NCBI GenBank assembly: GCA_003153055.1
Contig: PMBV01000530.1
Location: 1 to 13,770, forward strand
Direction of reading: 5' to 3'
DNA: 13,770 nt
Source: Myxococcales bacterium
Lineage (GTDB): Bacteria > Myxococcota > Myxococcia > Myxococcales > Myxococcaceae
Shown here piece by piece: positions 1 to 6,833 of the stretch. A program made the translations under genes and the position numbers. Numbering within the stretch: position 1 is the stretch's first letter; the number at the start of each line of letters is the position of its first letter. The notes under the pieces were generated by a model. It ran no database searches and was not told the DNA's origin. It saw only the letters and a program-made list of their open reading frames with translations.

Positions 1-357
1 TGGCTCACCAAACCATGACTCCTTGGAAAGATGGCGGTCGAGCTCGCGCACCTCCGGGGGCCCCGCGCCTAGCTGCCGAGACATGCGCCATGCCTCTTCG
101 TAGACGAGCTTCTCGGCCTCAGTCGGGTGGAGAGCTGGACTCCAGACCCATACCACATCCGACCAGAAGCTCTCCACTGCCTGCGACATCACCGTTTTGA
201 CGTCCGCAATTGTGCTCTCGATATCATGAGCATCGATCGGGCGAATCAAGACGCGCAACTCGCCCCGAAGATCCCAGATCAAACACAGCCCAACACAATT
301 AGCAACATGGCCTGCAGCAACAGCTGCATCGCGTCTTGCCTCAGCAAAGTGCTTCAT
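1..357 (-). CDS. Partial protein coupled to HEPN gene (N-terminal 119 aa; rest beyond left edge)
   Basis: An open frame of 119 codons with no stop runs from an ATG (complement of 355-357) to the window edge. Its ATG overlaps the TGA of the HEPN gene as ATGA, so the two are probably translationally coupled. The visible part begins MKHFAEARRDAAVAAG and contains LIWDLRGELRVLIRP, a Trp-rich stretch (FWSDVVWVWSP) and LDRHLSKESWF near residues 107-117. No catalytic motif is visible. From memory, a region ending in 'LDRH-x-W' resembles the N-terminal extension of large KGGVGR-type P-loop ATPases, but the ATPase part would lie outside the window, so this is a weak inference. Codon use is less GC-rich at third positions than in the genes to the right, which suggests horizontal acquisition. 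The reading frame and the coupling are well supported; the function is unknown. Confidence 0.6.
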   Translation of the reverse strand, partial: MKHFAEARRDAAVAAGHVANCVGLCLIWDLRGELRVLIRPIDAHDIESTIADVKTVMSQAVESFWSDVVWVWSPALHPTEAEKLVYEEAWRMSRQLGAGPPEVRELDRHLSKESWFGEP

Positions 358-779
358 CGTAGTGCGCTCTCATTCCCGTCCAAAATCAAGGCGAGCAGGA
401 CGTCTCTCATTACCCCGGTTGCAACACCGAGCATTAGCGTCGCGTCCTCGATCCGCACGTCCCCCGTGGTCCAGTAACGCAACTCCGGTCGCCAGTAGCT
501 CATTGCTTGGGCAAGAAGCGGAATCATATCTACGCGATACCGCGCAGAAGCGGGTGAAAGTAGGGCCGCAAGTGCCAAGCCCGGCCCTATCATCCCTTGG
601 AGATCGTGTCCGTAAGCGCGGGCGCTCTTGCCTCGCTGGACCTCCAACAACTTCTTGAGACCGCATTCGATGACGTATCCGGCCAGATAGGCCGCCTCGT
701 CACTCCGACCAGCGGCGTGCAGTCTCAGAGAGTCCTCAAAGTGGCGCACTGCGCTGCTAAAGAAATCCTCTGTAGCCAT
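354..779 (-). CDS. HEPN domain-containing protein
   Basis: This is a 141-aa small helical protein. The visible signature is AAYLAGYVIECGLKKLLE (about residues 29-46), then a basic stretch and GHDL (57-60), then YWRPELRY (95-102) and a C-terminal helix. This matches the HEPN fold found in RNases and in nucleotide-binding partners of toxin-antitoxin and defence systems. The nearest Arg to His58 is Arg54 (R-x3-H), not the classic R-x4-6-H of HEPN RNases, so nuclease activity is uncertain. The ATG at 779 was chosen because the domain starts there. Upstream in-frame starts (ATG at 809, GTG at 872) lack good ribosome sites too. The stop overlaps the next gene's ATG by 4 bases. The unit may be a small conflict or defence operon, but that is inferred from the family and the coupling. 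Confidence 0.7.
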   Translation of the reverse strand: MATEDFFSSAVRHFEDSLRLHAAGRSDEAAYLAGYVIECGLKKLLEVQRGKSARAYGHDLQGMIGPGLALAALLSPASARYRVDMIPLLAQAMSYWRPELRYWTTGDVRIEDATLMLGVATGVMRDVLLALILDGNESALR

Positions 780-930
780 TGCAGCAGTTCCCAAGCTCGA
801 CGAGTGCATTTCGCCAATTGATTGTGCGCAGGTCCTCCTACCCGCGAGATCTAAGGCCACCTCACTTAGCACGAGTCAAGCGGTCTAGATCAAGGATGAA
901 CGAAAGCCCCTTTCGGGCGGGCGATGGAAC

Positions 931-1072
931 CCGCCATGCCATCAGGTTGGGGACAGTGGCCTACCAGCCATTGCCCAGCGCATCGCCATCGAGCACGGCG
1001 GGCAGCTCACGGCCCGCGACGCCCCCCCACCGAGGGGCAGTGTTTCGGCTCGCCCCAGTCATCGGGAAGCCG
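931..1072 (+). pseudogene. Decayed C-terminus of a sensor histidine kinase
   Basis: Between the HEPN gene and the nucleotidyltransferase operon, a translated stretch reads GLPAIAQRIAIEHGG, then QLTARDAPPPRG, and after a frame change VFRLAPVIG. These correspond to the G2-box region 'GLGLAIA.RI...HGG', the connecting strand, and the final 'G..F.L.LP' strand of HATPase_c domains. The upstream 'RHAIRLGT' sits out of phase with it, and a run of seven C precedes the second frame change. It therefore has at least two frameshifts and no catalytic core. It is a remnant and not a gene. The family assignment rests on motif recognition only. Confidence 0.55.
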
Positions 1073-1133
1073 CGGGGTTCTTGTGCCCCCACTCGAGCGG
1101 CGCTTGTGTCCTTGAATCGAGTGAGGTGAAACG

Positions 1134-1152
1134 TCAGGGAAACGAGCCCTGA
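1134..1152. promoter_or_regulatory. Inverted repeat just upstream of the nucleotidyltransferase operon
   Basis: TCAGGG at 1134-1139 is the perfect reverse complement of CCCTGA at 1147-1152, with a 7-base loop. It ends 14 bases before the ATG at 1167. It could be an operator or a 5'-leader hairpin. No clear Shine-Dalgarno is visible between it and the start codon. A six-base stem in GC-rich DNA can occur by chance. Confidence 0.25.
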
Positions 1153-1166
1153 AGCGACCGAGCCGC

Positions 1167-2414
1167 ATGTCCCCCAGCCCACAGGCTGAGCTACCTCCGT
1201 TGCCTCACGGTACCGAAGTCACGACCGGCGCCGAGAAGGAGCTCTTCGGACGCCGGGTCGCTCGGGGCCTCATCGGCCGAGTGGTGAAGGCGCGCGGAGG
1301 TGGGTACGACGTGCTCATCACCGGCCTGGGCGAGGTTTGGTACGCCGCCGACGAGCTCGCCCCCCGCCGAGGTGGGCAGCTCGAGTTCGCTCGCCGCCGG
1401 GAGGAGAGCTGGAACGCCCTGTGGCCCTGCCGAGTGCTCGAGGCCACCGTCGGGAGCCGGGCTTGGGGCCTCGCCGACGAGCGCTCCGACGTCGATCTCC
1501 GCGGTGCCTTCGCGCTTCCTCTGGACTTCACGCTCGGGCTCCATCGGCCGCCGGACTCGCTGGTGAGCGCCGACGGCAGCCAGACGTACTGGGAGGTGCG
1601 CAAGCTGGTCGAGCAGGCGCTCCGGGCAGACCCCAACACGCTGGAGCTCCTCTTCGTGCCGAGCGTCGTCGCCCTCGACGACATCGGCCGGTGGATCCTC
1701 GAGGCTCGGGAAGCCTTCGTCTCGAAGCTGCTGTTCGGGAGCTTCGGCCGGTACGCGCTGAGTCAGCTCGACAAGCTGAGGTCGGCCCAGCGCCTCGCCG
1801 AGCACCGAGACCGCGTCCTCGACTGGCTGGTGGCAGAGCCGACGACGAGCCTCGACCAGGTCGCCGAGCGCCTCGCCAAGGAAGGGCCTGACTCCCGCCA
1901 GGGAGGCTCGGTCCAGGCCGCGAAGCTGTACCTGAAGCAGCTCTACCGCTCTCTGGCTGACCAAGGCCTCATCGAGCGCGCCGATTTCGCGTCGCTGGTG
2001 CGCTACGCGATTGAGGGTGGTCGCCGGCCGCCCGACGCGCGCGCCCTGCGGCCGAAGAACGCGTACAACCTCCTCCGGCTGATCGACCTGGCAACGGGCT
2101 GGCTCGCCACCGGGGCCCCTCGGTTTGCCGCGACCGGAGAGTTTCGCGAGCGGCTCCTCTCCATCAAGCGTGGCGAGGTGCCGCTGGAGGACGTGCTTCG
2201 AGCCGCCGAGGCGATGACGCCAGCCCTCGAGATGGCGCGTGACGGCACCGCGCTCCCCGAGCTCCCCGACTACCAGGCGGCCGATCGGCTGCTCCACCGG
2301 GTCGGCCTGGAGGTCGCCCGCCGAGCTGTCACCCAGGCTCCGGGCCCCTGGGGTCGCGAGGCGCCCATGGCCCCACTGGCGAAGAACCCGGACGAATCCG
2401 AGGAAGACCGATGA
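1167..2414 (+). CDS. RlaP-type nucleotidyltransferase (PF10127-like), large member of a pair
   Basis: This 415-aa protein belongs to the predicted nucleotidyltransferase family of the DNA polymerase beta superfamily (RlaP-like). The catalytic motif is GSRAWGLADERSDVD (residues 96-110), with the Gly-Ser pair and the DxD acidic residues intact. YWEVRKLVEQAL and DPNTLELLF (about 141-163) follow as expected. The C-terminal half has RPKNAYNLLRLIDLA and RGEVPLEDVL, also seen in this family. Ahead of the catalytic domain, residues about 22-75 hold a basic, beta-rich segment (GRVVKARGGGYDVLITG) that resembles a small SH3- or KOW-like module. Some RlaP proteins are linked to RNA repair; the substrate here is unknown. 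The stop overlaps the ATG of the next gene (ATGA). The start is uncertain because no strong ribosome site precedes 1167. Confidence 0.82.
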   Translation: MSPSPQAELPPLPHGTEVTTGAEKELFGRRVARGLIGRVVKARGGGYDVLITGLGEVWYAADELAPRRGGQLEFARRREESWNALWPCRVLEATVGSRAWGLADERSDVDLRGAFALPLDFTLGLHRPPDSLVSADGSQTYWEVRKLVEQALRADPNTLELLFVPSVVALDDIGRWILEAREAFVSKLLFGSFGRYALSQLDKLRSAQRLAEHRDRVLDWLVAEPTTSLDQVAERLAKEGPDSRQGGSVQAAKLYLKQLYRSLADQGLIERADFASLVRYAIEGGRRPPDARALRPKNAYNLLRLIDLATGWLATGAPRFAATGEFRERLLSIKRGEVPLEDVLRAAEAMTPALEMARDGTALPELPDYQAADRLLHRVGLEVARRAVTQAPGPWGREAPMAPLAKNPDESEEDR

Positions 2415-3104
2415 CGACCGACACCTGGCAGCTCCTCACGCCCCAGCAGGCCTCCTCGACCCGGCGGGTCCTCGCCCACGAGGGCGCGCAGCGGCGCCAC
2501 GTGGTCGTGTCGCTCTCGGGCGCGCACGCCTACGGCTTTCCGTCGCCGGACAGTGACGTCGACGTGAAGGCGATTCACCTCGACGAGACGCGCTCGTTGC
2601 TGGGGTTTCCGCGGACCGCGGCGGCCGCCGAGCGCCTGGAGATCGTCGATGGCGTGGAGATCGACTACTCCTCGAACGAGCTTGGCCCGGTGCTCCTGGC
2701 CGTGCTGAAGGGCAACGGCAACTACCTCGAGCGGATCGTCGGGGGCCACGCGCTCGAAGGGTCGGCGATTCTCGAGGGGCTGCGTGCCCCGGTCGTCCGG
2801 TCGCTCTCCCGTCGGGTGGCCCGCCACTACCTGGGCTTCGCGACCCAGCAGCGCCGAGAATGGGAAGCGGGCGGGCGGACGTCGGCGAAGAAGCTGCTGT
2901 ATGTGTTGAGAACGGCGCTCACCGGCGCGCACTTGCTCCTCGAGGGAGAGGTCATCACGGATGTGACGAAGCTGCTCGAGCGGTACGGCTTCGGGGAGGC
3001 GGTGCAGCTGGTGGAGGAGAAGCGGCGCGGCGAGAAGGCGAGCCTTCCCGCCGAGCTGAGCGGGCACTGGGAGCGCCGGCTCCCGGAGGTCCTCGACGCC
3101 CTGT
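2313..3104 (+). repeat. Direct repeat, left copy (nucleotidyltransferase region)
   Basis: This segment recurs in the same orientation at 7870-8553. The match begins in the last codons of the large nucleotidyltransferase and runs through most of the small one. The right copy lacks the equivalent of 2406-2510, exactly 105 bases (35 codons). Beyond that gap the offset is a constant 5449 bases. Proteins aligned by eye show about 20 differences over roughly 190 residues. The pair brackets the ECF/caspase/DUF2202 block. Confidence 0.85.
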
Positions 3105-3202
3105 CTCGAGCCGAGGAGCGGAGTCCGCTCCCGGCCGAGCCGACCAACGCCGAGGAGCTCGAGACGTGGCTCATCGACGCGCGGCTCCGGTGTCGGGAGT
3201 AG
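2411..3202 (+). CDS. RlaP-type nucleotidyltransferase, small member of a pair
   Basis: This 263-aa nucleotidyltransferase is coupled to the preceding gene by an ATGA overlap. The catalytic region reads LSGAHAYGFPSPDSDVDVKA (residues 35-54), with Asp49 and Asp51 as the DxD pair and Asp85 in VEIDYSSNELG as the likely third carboxylate. The usual Gly-Ser of this motif is Gly-Ala here (37-38), which may lower or change activity. KGNGNYLE (100-107) and the helical SAKKLLYVLRTALTGAHLLLEGE follow, as in PF10127 proteins. The two coupled, diverged enzymes may act together, for example as a heteromer; this is inferred from the coupling. A truncated near-copy lies at 7902-8585. Confidence 0.82.
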   Translation: MTTDTWQLLTPQQASSTRRVLAHEGAQRRHVVVSLSGAHAYGFPSPDSDVDVKAIHLDETRSLLGFPRTAAAAERLEIVDGVEIDYSSNELGPVLLAVLKGNGNYLERIVGGHALEGSAILEGLRAPVVRSLSRRVARHYLGFATQQRREWEAGGRTSAKKLLYVLRTALTGAHLLLEGEVITDVTKLLERYGFGEAVQLVEEKRRGEKASLPAELSGHWERRLPEVLDALSRAEERSPLPAEPTNAEELETWLIDARLRCRE

Positions 3203-3266
3203 GTGCCCCGCTTGGAGAGCGACCGAATCGGACCAGGGGCCAGGTGACGGCGGAGCGGAGCGCTCA

Positions 3267-3293
3267 CGAACGCTCAGCCCTGACCAGCGTTCG
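3267..3293. terminator. Possible bidirectional terminator hairpin
   Basis: CGAACGCT (3267-3274) is perfectly complementary to AGCGTTCG (3286-3293), with an 11-base loop. It lies between two converging genes (stops at 3202 plus and 3305 minus). There is no T-run on either side, so it is not a textbook intrinsic terminator. Position and stem length support the call. Confidence 0.4.
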
Positions 3294-3304
3294 GCTCGAC
3301 GAGG

Positions 3305-3988
3305 TCATCCAATCCCGCCATCGCCACAGCGGGTGCAGTCCCCCCGGCCTCCTCCGCTACCAGCGCCGTTGCCGTTGCCATTTCCATTGCCAGGACCCCC
3401 ACCTCCGCCGAAGCCGCCAGCGCCACCGTCACAGGCGCCCGTGCAAGTTGCACTGCCGCACGAGCCGGCACAGCCGCTACTTTGCCCTTCGCAGCCCCCT
3501 CCACACCCGTCTGCATCGCAGCCGCCGTCGGCACACTGCCCACGGCTCGAACAGCAGCTGCCGCTGTCGCACTGCCTCGCGCGAATGCGGAGCCGCTCGA
3601 GGCGGGTGATGCGAGCCTGCGCCCGGTTCCCATTGCGCTCGACCTGGAGTAGCTGTCCCGACTCGCGCTCGCACTCCATGGAGCCGTCGTCGCCCCACGC
3701 CAGCCGCGCTGGTTGCGCGAGTTCGAGGCCTCGCGGCTCCAACTCGACTTCGATGACGCCTTGCCGCCGCTGCTCCCGAACGGTGATCTGGGTCCGCTCC
3801 GCCAGCGCCCCGGCGGGGACCTGGAGCTCGAGCCCGCTCTCGAGACTGACGACGCCCCCTTCCGACCCGATAGCTTCGCGAGCCGTCTGGTCGACGCCAC
3901 AGCCGGTGATCGCCAGGGCCAGGGCGGCCACGGCGATGACAAAGGAACTACCACTTCGCCTCTCTTCGTTTGGTTTCGTCAAGTGCAT
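3305..3988 (-). CDS. Lipoprotein with ZU5-like segment and Cys/Gly-rich tail
   Basis: This 227-aa protein starts at the ATG at 3988, preceded by GGAGG eight bases upstream on the minus strand. Residues 13-30 form a lipoprotein signal ending in ALAITGC, with Cys30 as the lipidated residue. Residues about 41-74 (GSEGGVVSLESGLELQVPAG onward) look like the ZU5-type beta domain found in secreted bacterial proteins. From about residue 140 the chain becomes extremely Cys- and Gly-rich (CDSGSCC, GGCDADGCGGGC, CAGSCGSATC), then has a GNGNGNGNG run, and ends CTRCGDGG. It is probably an envelope protein held by many disulphides. It is divergent from the ECF sigma gene and has the same promoter-like motif upstream (4037-4009 on the minus strand). 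Function is unknown. Confidence 0.75.
   Translation of the reverse strand: MHLTKPNEERRSGSSFVIAVAALALAITGCGVDQTAREAIGSEGGVVSLESGLELQVPAGALAERTQITVREQRRQGVIEVELEPRGLELAQPARLAWGDDGSMECERESGQLLQVERNGNRAQARITRLERLRIRARQCDSGSCCSSRGQCADGGCDADGCGGGCEGQSSGCAGSCGSATCTGACDGGAGGFGGGGGPGNGNGNGNGAGSGGGRGDCTRCGDGGIG
3365..3391. repeat. Short hexanucleotide repeat encoding Gly-Asn
   Basis: The plus strand shows repeated CCGTTG / CCATTG-like units, which on the minus strand encode the GNGNGNGN run of the lipoprotein tail. Such a repeat could expand or contract by slippage. Confidence 0.6.
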
Positions 3989-4008
3989 GTTCGACCTCCG
4001 CCTGCTCC

Positions 4009-4037
4009 AACTCCCCTGCGCGGCGGAGGCGGACACC
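4009..4037 (-). promoter_or_regulatory. Candidate ECF promoter of the ZU5/Cys-rich lipoprotein
   Basis: On the minus strand GGTGTCC (4037-4031) is followed after exactly 16 bases by GGAGTT (4014-4009). The same bipartite arrangement with identical spacing occurs before the sigma operon and the DUF2202 gene. The downstream half lies about 20 bases before the lipoprotein ATG (3988), leaving room for the GGAGG ribosome site. I read the two halves as -35 and -10 elements. Confidence 0.6.
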
Positions 4038-4090
4038 TTTCTTTTGGCGCCATCGATTCTCGGGTCCCTGGTTGACTCGAACGCAAATGA

Positions 4091-4119
4091 GGTGTCCACC
4101 TGTGGGCACACGGGGTGTC
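4091..4119 (+). promoter_or_regulatory. Candidate autoregulatory promoter of the ECF sigma operon
   Basis: GGTGTCC (4091-4097), 16 bases, then GGTGTC (4114-4119). Compared with the other two sites the -35-like half is identical and the -10-like half fits GG(A/T)GT(T/C). Transcription from here would begin near 4125, which supports a translation start at the TTG at 4139 over the upstream GTG at 4115. The first half also forms an imperfect palindrome with GTGGGCAC (4102-4109). Confidence 0.6.
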
Positions 4120-4138
4120 ATTCCTTCGAGGAGCGCGG

Positions 4139-4633
4139 TTGAAAGAAGAGCAAGTCGCGGCGCTGTACCGACAATGGGGTCCGGTCGTGTACCGGCGGTG
4201 CCTGCGTGTGCTCAAGGATCGCGATGAGGCGCAAGATGCAACCCAGCACGTCTTCGTCCAGCTGCTTCGGCACTCGGAGCGATTCACCGCCGGTCCCTCC
4301 GAGGCCATCGCGTGGATGCAGAGCGTGGCGACCAACGTCAGCCTCAACCGCATGCGAGATGGGCGTCGGCAGAGTTCGAAGCTGGAGGCCCTCCACGAAG
4401 ACGCCCCTCCCACACCTCTCCCCGACGAGGTGTTGGAGAACAGAGAGATGGCCGAGCGCGCGCTGGCCCATGTCGACGCTCCTTCCCGCGACCTCGCGCT
4501 CTCGGTGCTGGCCTTCGAGCAGTCCCACGAGGACGCCGCTGCCAAGCTGGGCGTCTCGCCCAAGACGGTGCAGCGAAGGCTCCATCGCTTCCTCGCCAAT
4601 GCGCGGCGCTTTCTCAAAGGGGGCGAACCGTGA
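4139..4633 (+). CDS. ECF-type RNA polymerase sigma factor
   Basis: This is a 164-aa sigma-70 family protein with only regions 2 and 4. Region 2 spans about residues 6-75, including the RDEAQDATQHVFVQLL stretch equivalent to the 'D-E-D..Q..F' core-binding helix. Region 4 is about 103-160, with the helix-turn-helix HEDAAAKLGVSPKTVQRRL. The TTG start at 4139 follows GAGGAG (4129-4134); an in-frame GTG at 4115 would add eight residues but falls inside the promoter-like motif. The stop overlaps the anti-sigma start as GTGA. Its position first in the operon, with a membrane zinc-finger protein next, is the standard ECF/anti-sigma arrangement. It probably drives its own operon, the divergent lipoprotein and DUF2202. 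Confidence 0.88.
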   Translation: MKEEQVAALYRQWGPVVYRRCLRVLKDRDEAQDATQHVFVQLLRHSERFTAGPSEAIAWMQSVATNVSLNRMRDGRRQSSKLEALHEDAPPTPLPDEVLENREMAERALAHVDAPSRDLALSVLAFEQSHEDAAAKLGVSPKTVQRRLHRFLANARRFLKGGEP

Positions 4634-5343
4634 GCTGCCCTGACGACGTCATGCTGGAGCGGGTGCTGCTCGGCTTCGCCACTGAAGAGGAGCGCTCTCA
4701 CTCGGCCACGTGCGAGACCTGCCGCGGACGCCTCGCCGACATGGGGGCCCAGGACCAGGACTTCCGCCGCTTCGTGTTCCCTCGAACCATCGACGCCGTC
4801 GTCGCCGCGCACGTGGGCCCGCGCAGGAGACGCTGGGTTGGCTGGTCCTTGTCGACCGCCGCCGTGGCGGCCGGGGTGACCTTCCTCGCCTGGCCACCGG
4901 CGCCGTCCAATGACTACGTCGGCGTCAAGGGCAGCGGCGCGCTGGGGCTCGCGGTGTACACGGTGGACGGAACGGGCGCCCCGGTGCTCCTCGATGACGG
5001 CGCCAAGGTGTCTCCCGCGGCGGCTCTCCGATTCCGGGTCAAGCCATCGCGACCGTGCCACCTGTGGCTCCTCTCGGTCGACGGCAAGGGAACGGTGTCG
5101 CGGCTCTTTCCGCCCACCGGCGCCTCGCCGTTGATCGCCACCGAGACGACGCTCCCAGGCGGCGCGACGCTCGACGGCGTGGTGGGGCCTGAGCGCCTGG
5201 TGGCCGTGTGCACGAGCGAGCCGACGGCGTACGATGAGGTGGCCACCGCCGCCCACAGCGCGATAGCACCCCGGGTGATGGAGCATTCGCACATGCCGAT
5301 CGACGGGTTGCAGGGCTCGGTCCTCCTCGAGAAGGCCCGATGA
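4630..5343 (+). CDS. Membrane anti-sigma factor with zinc finger and DUF4384-like domain
   Basis: This is a 237-aa protein from a GTG start that overlaps the sigma-factor stop. The cytoplasmic N-terminus has Cys3 and HSATCETC (His24, Cys28, Cys31), the H-x3-C-x2-C zinc motif of ZAS anti-sigma factors. A single membrane segment follows at about 69-88 after a RRRR stop-transfer-like patch. The outer part, about 93-210, has AVYTVDGTGAPVLLDDGA and PCHLWLLSVDGKGTVSRLFP, which matches DUF4384-type domains often placed next to bacterial caspases. It likely holds the sigma factor inactive and senses an envelope signal. An ATGA overlap links it to the caspase gene. The longer open frame upstream is out-of-frame overlap with the sigma gene and was not used. 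Confidence 0.82.
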   Translation: MSCPDDVMLERVLLGFATEEERSHSATCETCRGRLADMGAQDQDFRRFVFPRTIDAVVAAHVGPRRRRWVGWSLSTAAVAAGVTFLAWPPAPSNDYVGVKGSGALGLAVYTVDGTGAPVLLDDGAKVSPAAALRFRVKPSRPCHLWLLSVDGKGTVSRLFPPTGASPLIATETTLPGGATLDGVVGPERLVAVCTSEPTAYDEVATAAHSAIAPRVMEHSHMPIDGLQGSVLLEKAR

Positions 5344-6833
5344 AGGGCCGCTGGCTCGTACTCTGGGCGGCCCTGACGTGCGCCGGGGCCCTGGCGTCAG
5401 AGCGATTCGGCGTGGTGGTGGGCGCCAACGTTGGCAGTGGCGCGCGGGCCCGGCTGTGGTTCGCCGAGAAGGACGCGCAGCGCTTCGCCGCCACCTTGCA
5501 GGAGCTTGGGGACTTCGACGGCGCGCACCTCAAGGTGCTGCAGGGGCCTTTGGCCAGTGACGTCCGCGCCGCGCTCCGGGAAGTCGAGACGTCGGTCGCC
5601 GCCGCCCGAGCGCAGGGGCATCGCACGTTGCTCGTCTTCTACTTCTCTGGCCATGCATCCACGGGGGCCATGGAGCTGGGCGCCGAGCGGATGGACTTCG
5701 GTGAGCTCAAGGGCCTCGTCGAGCGCAGCGTGGCCGACGTGAAGGTGGCCATCGTCGACGCCTGCGAGTCTGGCGGACTCACCCAGGTGAAGGGCGCTCG
5801 CCCCAGCACGGTGGACTTCGTGCTGCCCACCGACGAGACCGCCAGGGGCGTGGCCTACCTAGCGTCGACGGCCGCCGGAGAGGCAGCCCAGGAGTCGGCT
5901 GTCATCGGAGCGAGCTTCTTCACCTTCCACCTCGAGGCGGCGCTGCGCGGGGCCGGCGACACCAATGGAGACGGGCAGGTGAGCCTGACCGAGGCTTTCA
6001 ACTACACCTCGTCGCGGACCATCACCGGCACCAGCACGACGGAGGCGGGCCCGCAGCACCCCACCTACAACTTTCGCATGGCCGGGCGAGGCGACGTGGT
6101 GCTCTCGGACCTCCGTCACTCCGAGTCTCGGCTGCGGCTCCCCGGGCCCCCCGAGGCGACGTGGATGGTGTCGCAGAAGGGCCGGCTGGTGGCCGAGGCA
6201 CCGGGTGGGCTGACCCTCGCGCTCCCCGTTGGCGAGTACCACGTCGAGCGGCGGTTGGGAGGCGCCGCCTCGGGAGGCGAGGTGACGCTCCTCTCGGGGC
6301 AGGTGCACACCGTGGGGACGCTGTCGGACACGCACACCGAGGCCCAGCGAAAGGGGGGCGAGGTGGCGCGGCTCAACACCCTCCATGTCGGGGCCAGTCT
6401 GGATGCACCGATGGTGCAGGGCCAGGACCTCCCCGTGGGGGCTCGGGTCGGCTTCCGTCGGGCCTTCGGTCGGTTCGGCCTCCGCGCCGAGGTCGGCTAC
6501 ACCGATGGAGCGGGGACGCTGCTCAGGGGGCAGCAGCTCCGGGTGCAGTCCGTGGGCGCGGACCTCGCCGGGCTCTACCGCCTCCTCGACACCTTCGTCT
6601 GGGTCGACGTGGGCCTTCAGGTCGGGGGCGAGGTGCACTTCGAGGGTGTCGGCGCCGCCGCCCATTGGGGCCTGTCGGCACTCGGCGGTGCCACCGCCGC
6701 CGTCGGGCTCGATCTGGGGAGGATCGGCCCACAGGTCCTCGTGTCCGGCGGGGCCCGACTCCTTCGTCTCGATGGTGTGGTGACGGCACGCCCGCACCTC
6801 TCCGCGTCGCTGGGGCTGGTGGTGGAGCTATGA
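5340..6833 (+). CDS. Secreted caspase-family (peptidase C14) protein with beta-rich C-terminus
   Basis: This is a 497-aa protein. Residues 1-19 are a Sec signal peptide (cleavage near AGALA). The caspase-like fold covers about 21-250, with the catalytic His105 in VFYFSGHAS and Cys142 in VDACESGG, the usual dyad. A calcium-loop-like DTNGDGQVSLTE (207-218) precedes the end of the domain; it has acidic or polar residues at EF-hand positions 1, 3, 5, 9 and 12 and is common in bacterial caspase homologues. A linker and beta domain (about 260-330) follow. Residues about 345-497 are rich in alternating hydrophobic/glycine stretches (GLRAEVGYTDG, FVWVDVGLQVGG, PQVLVSGGARLL), suggesting a small outer-membrane-like beta-barrel, which is my inference. 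It overlaps both neighbours by 4 bases and may cleave an envelope target, possibly the anti-sigma protein. Confidence 0.85.
   Translation: MKGRWLVLWAALTCAGALASERFGVVVGANVGSGARARLWFAEKDAQRFAATLQELGDFDGAHLKVLQGPLASDVRAALREVETSVAAARAQGHRTLLVFYFSGHASTGAMELGAERMDFGELKGLVERSVADVKVAIVDACESGGLTQVKGARPSTVDFVLPTDETARGVAYLASTAAGEAAQESAVIGASFFTFHLEAALRGAGDTNGDGQVSLTEAFNYTSSRTITGTSTTEAGPQHPTYNFRMAGRGDVVLSDLRHSESRLRLPGPPEATWMVSQKGRLVAEAPGGLTLALPVGEYHVERRLGGAASGGEVTLLSGQVHTVGTLSDTHTEAQRKGGEVARLNTLHVGASLDAPMVQGQDLPVGARVGFRRAFGRFGLRAEVGYTDGAGTLLRGQQLRVQSVGADLAGLYRLLDTFVWVDVGLQVGGEVHFEGVGAAAHWGLSALGGATAAVGLDLGRIGPQVLVSGGARLLRLDGVVTARPHLSASLGLVVEL

Noticed and set aside
901..935. Inverted repeats in the intergenic stretch (GCCC/GGGC and GGCGGG/CCCGCC) as a terminator
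   Set aside because: The stems are short, there is no T-run, and no gene ends just before them on the plus strand; most likely chance in GC-rich DNA.
1191..2297. A 368-codon minus-strand open frame antisense to the large nucleotidyltransferase
   Set aside because: The opposite strand has clear nucleotidyltransferase motifs over the whole length; this frame is low-complexity.
4115..4138. GTG at 4115 as the sigma-factor start
   Set aside because: It lies within the proposed -10 element, while TTG at 4139 has GAGGAG at good spacing. Mapping the transcript end would settle it.
3979..5292. A 437-codon minus-strand frame across the sigma and anti-sigma genes
   Set aside because: It overlaps two genes with clear domains and reads as Arg/Ser-rich noise.
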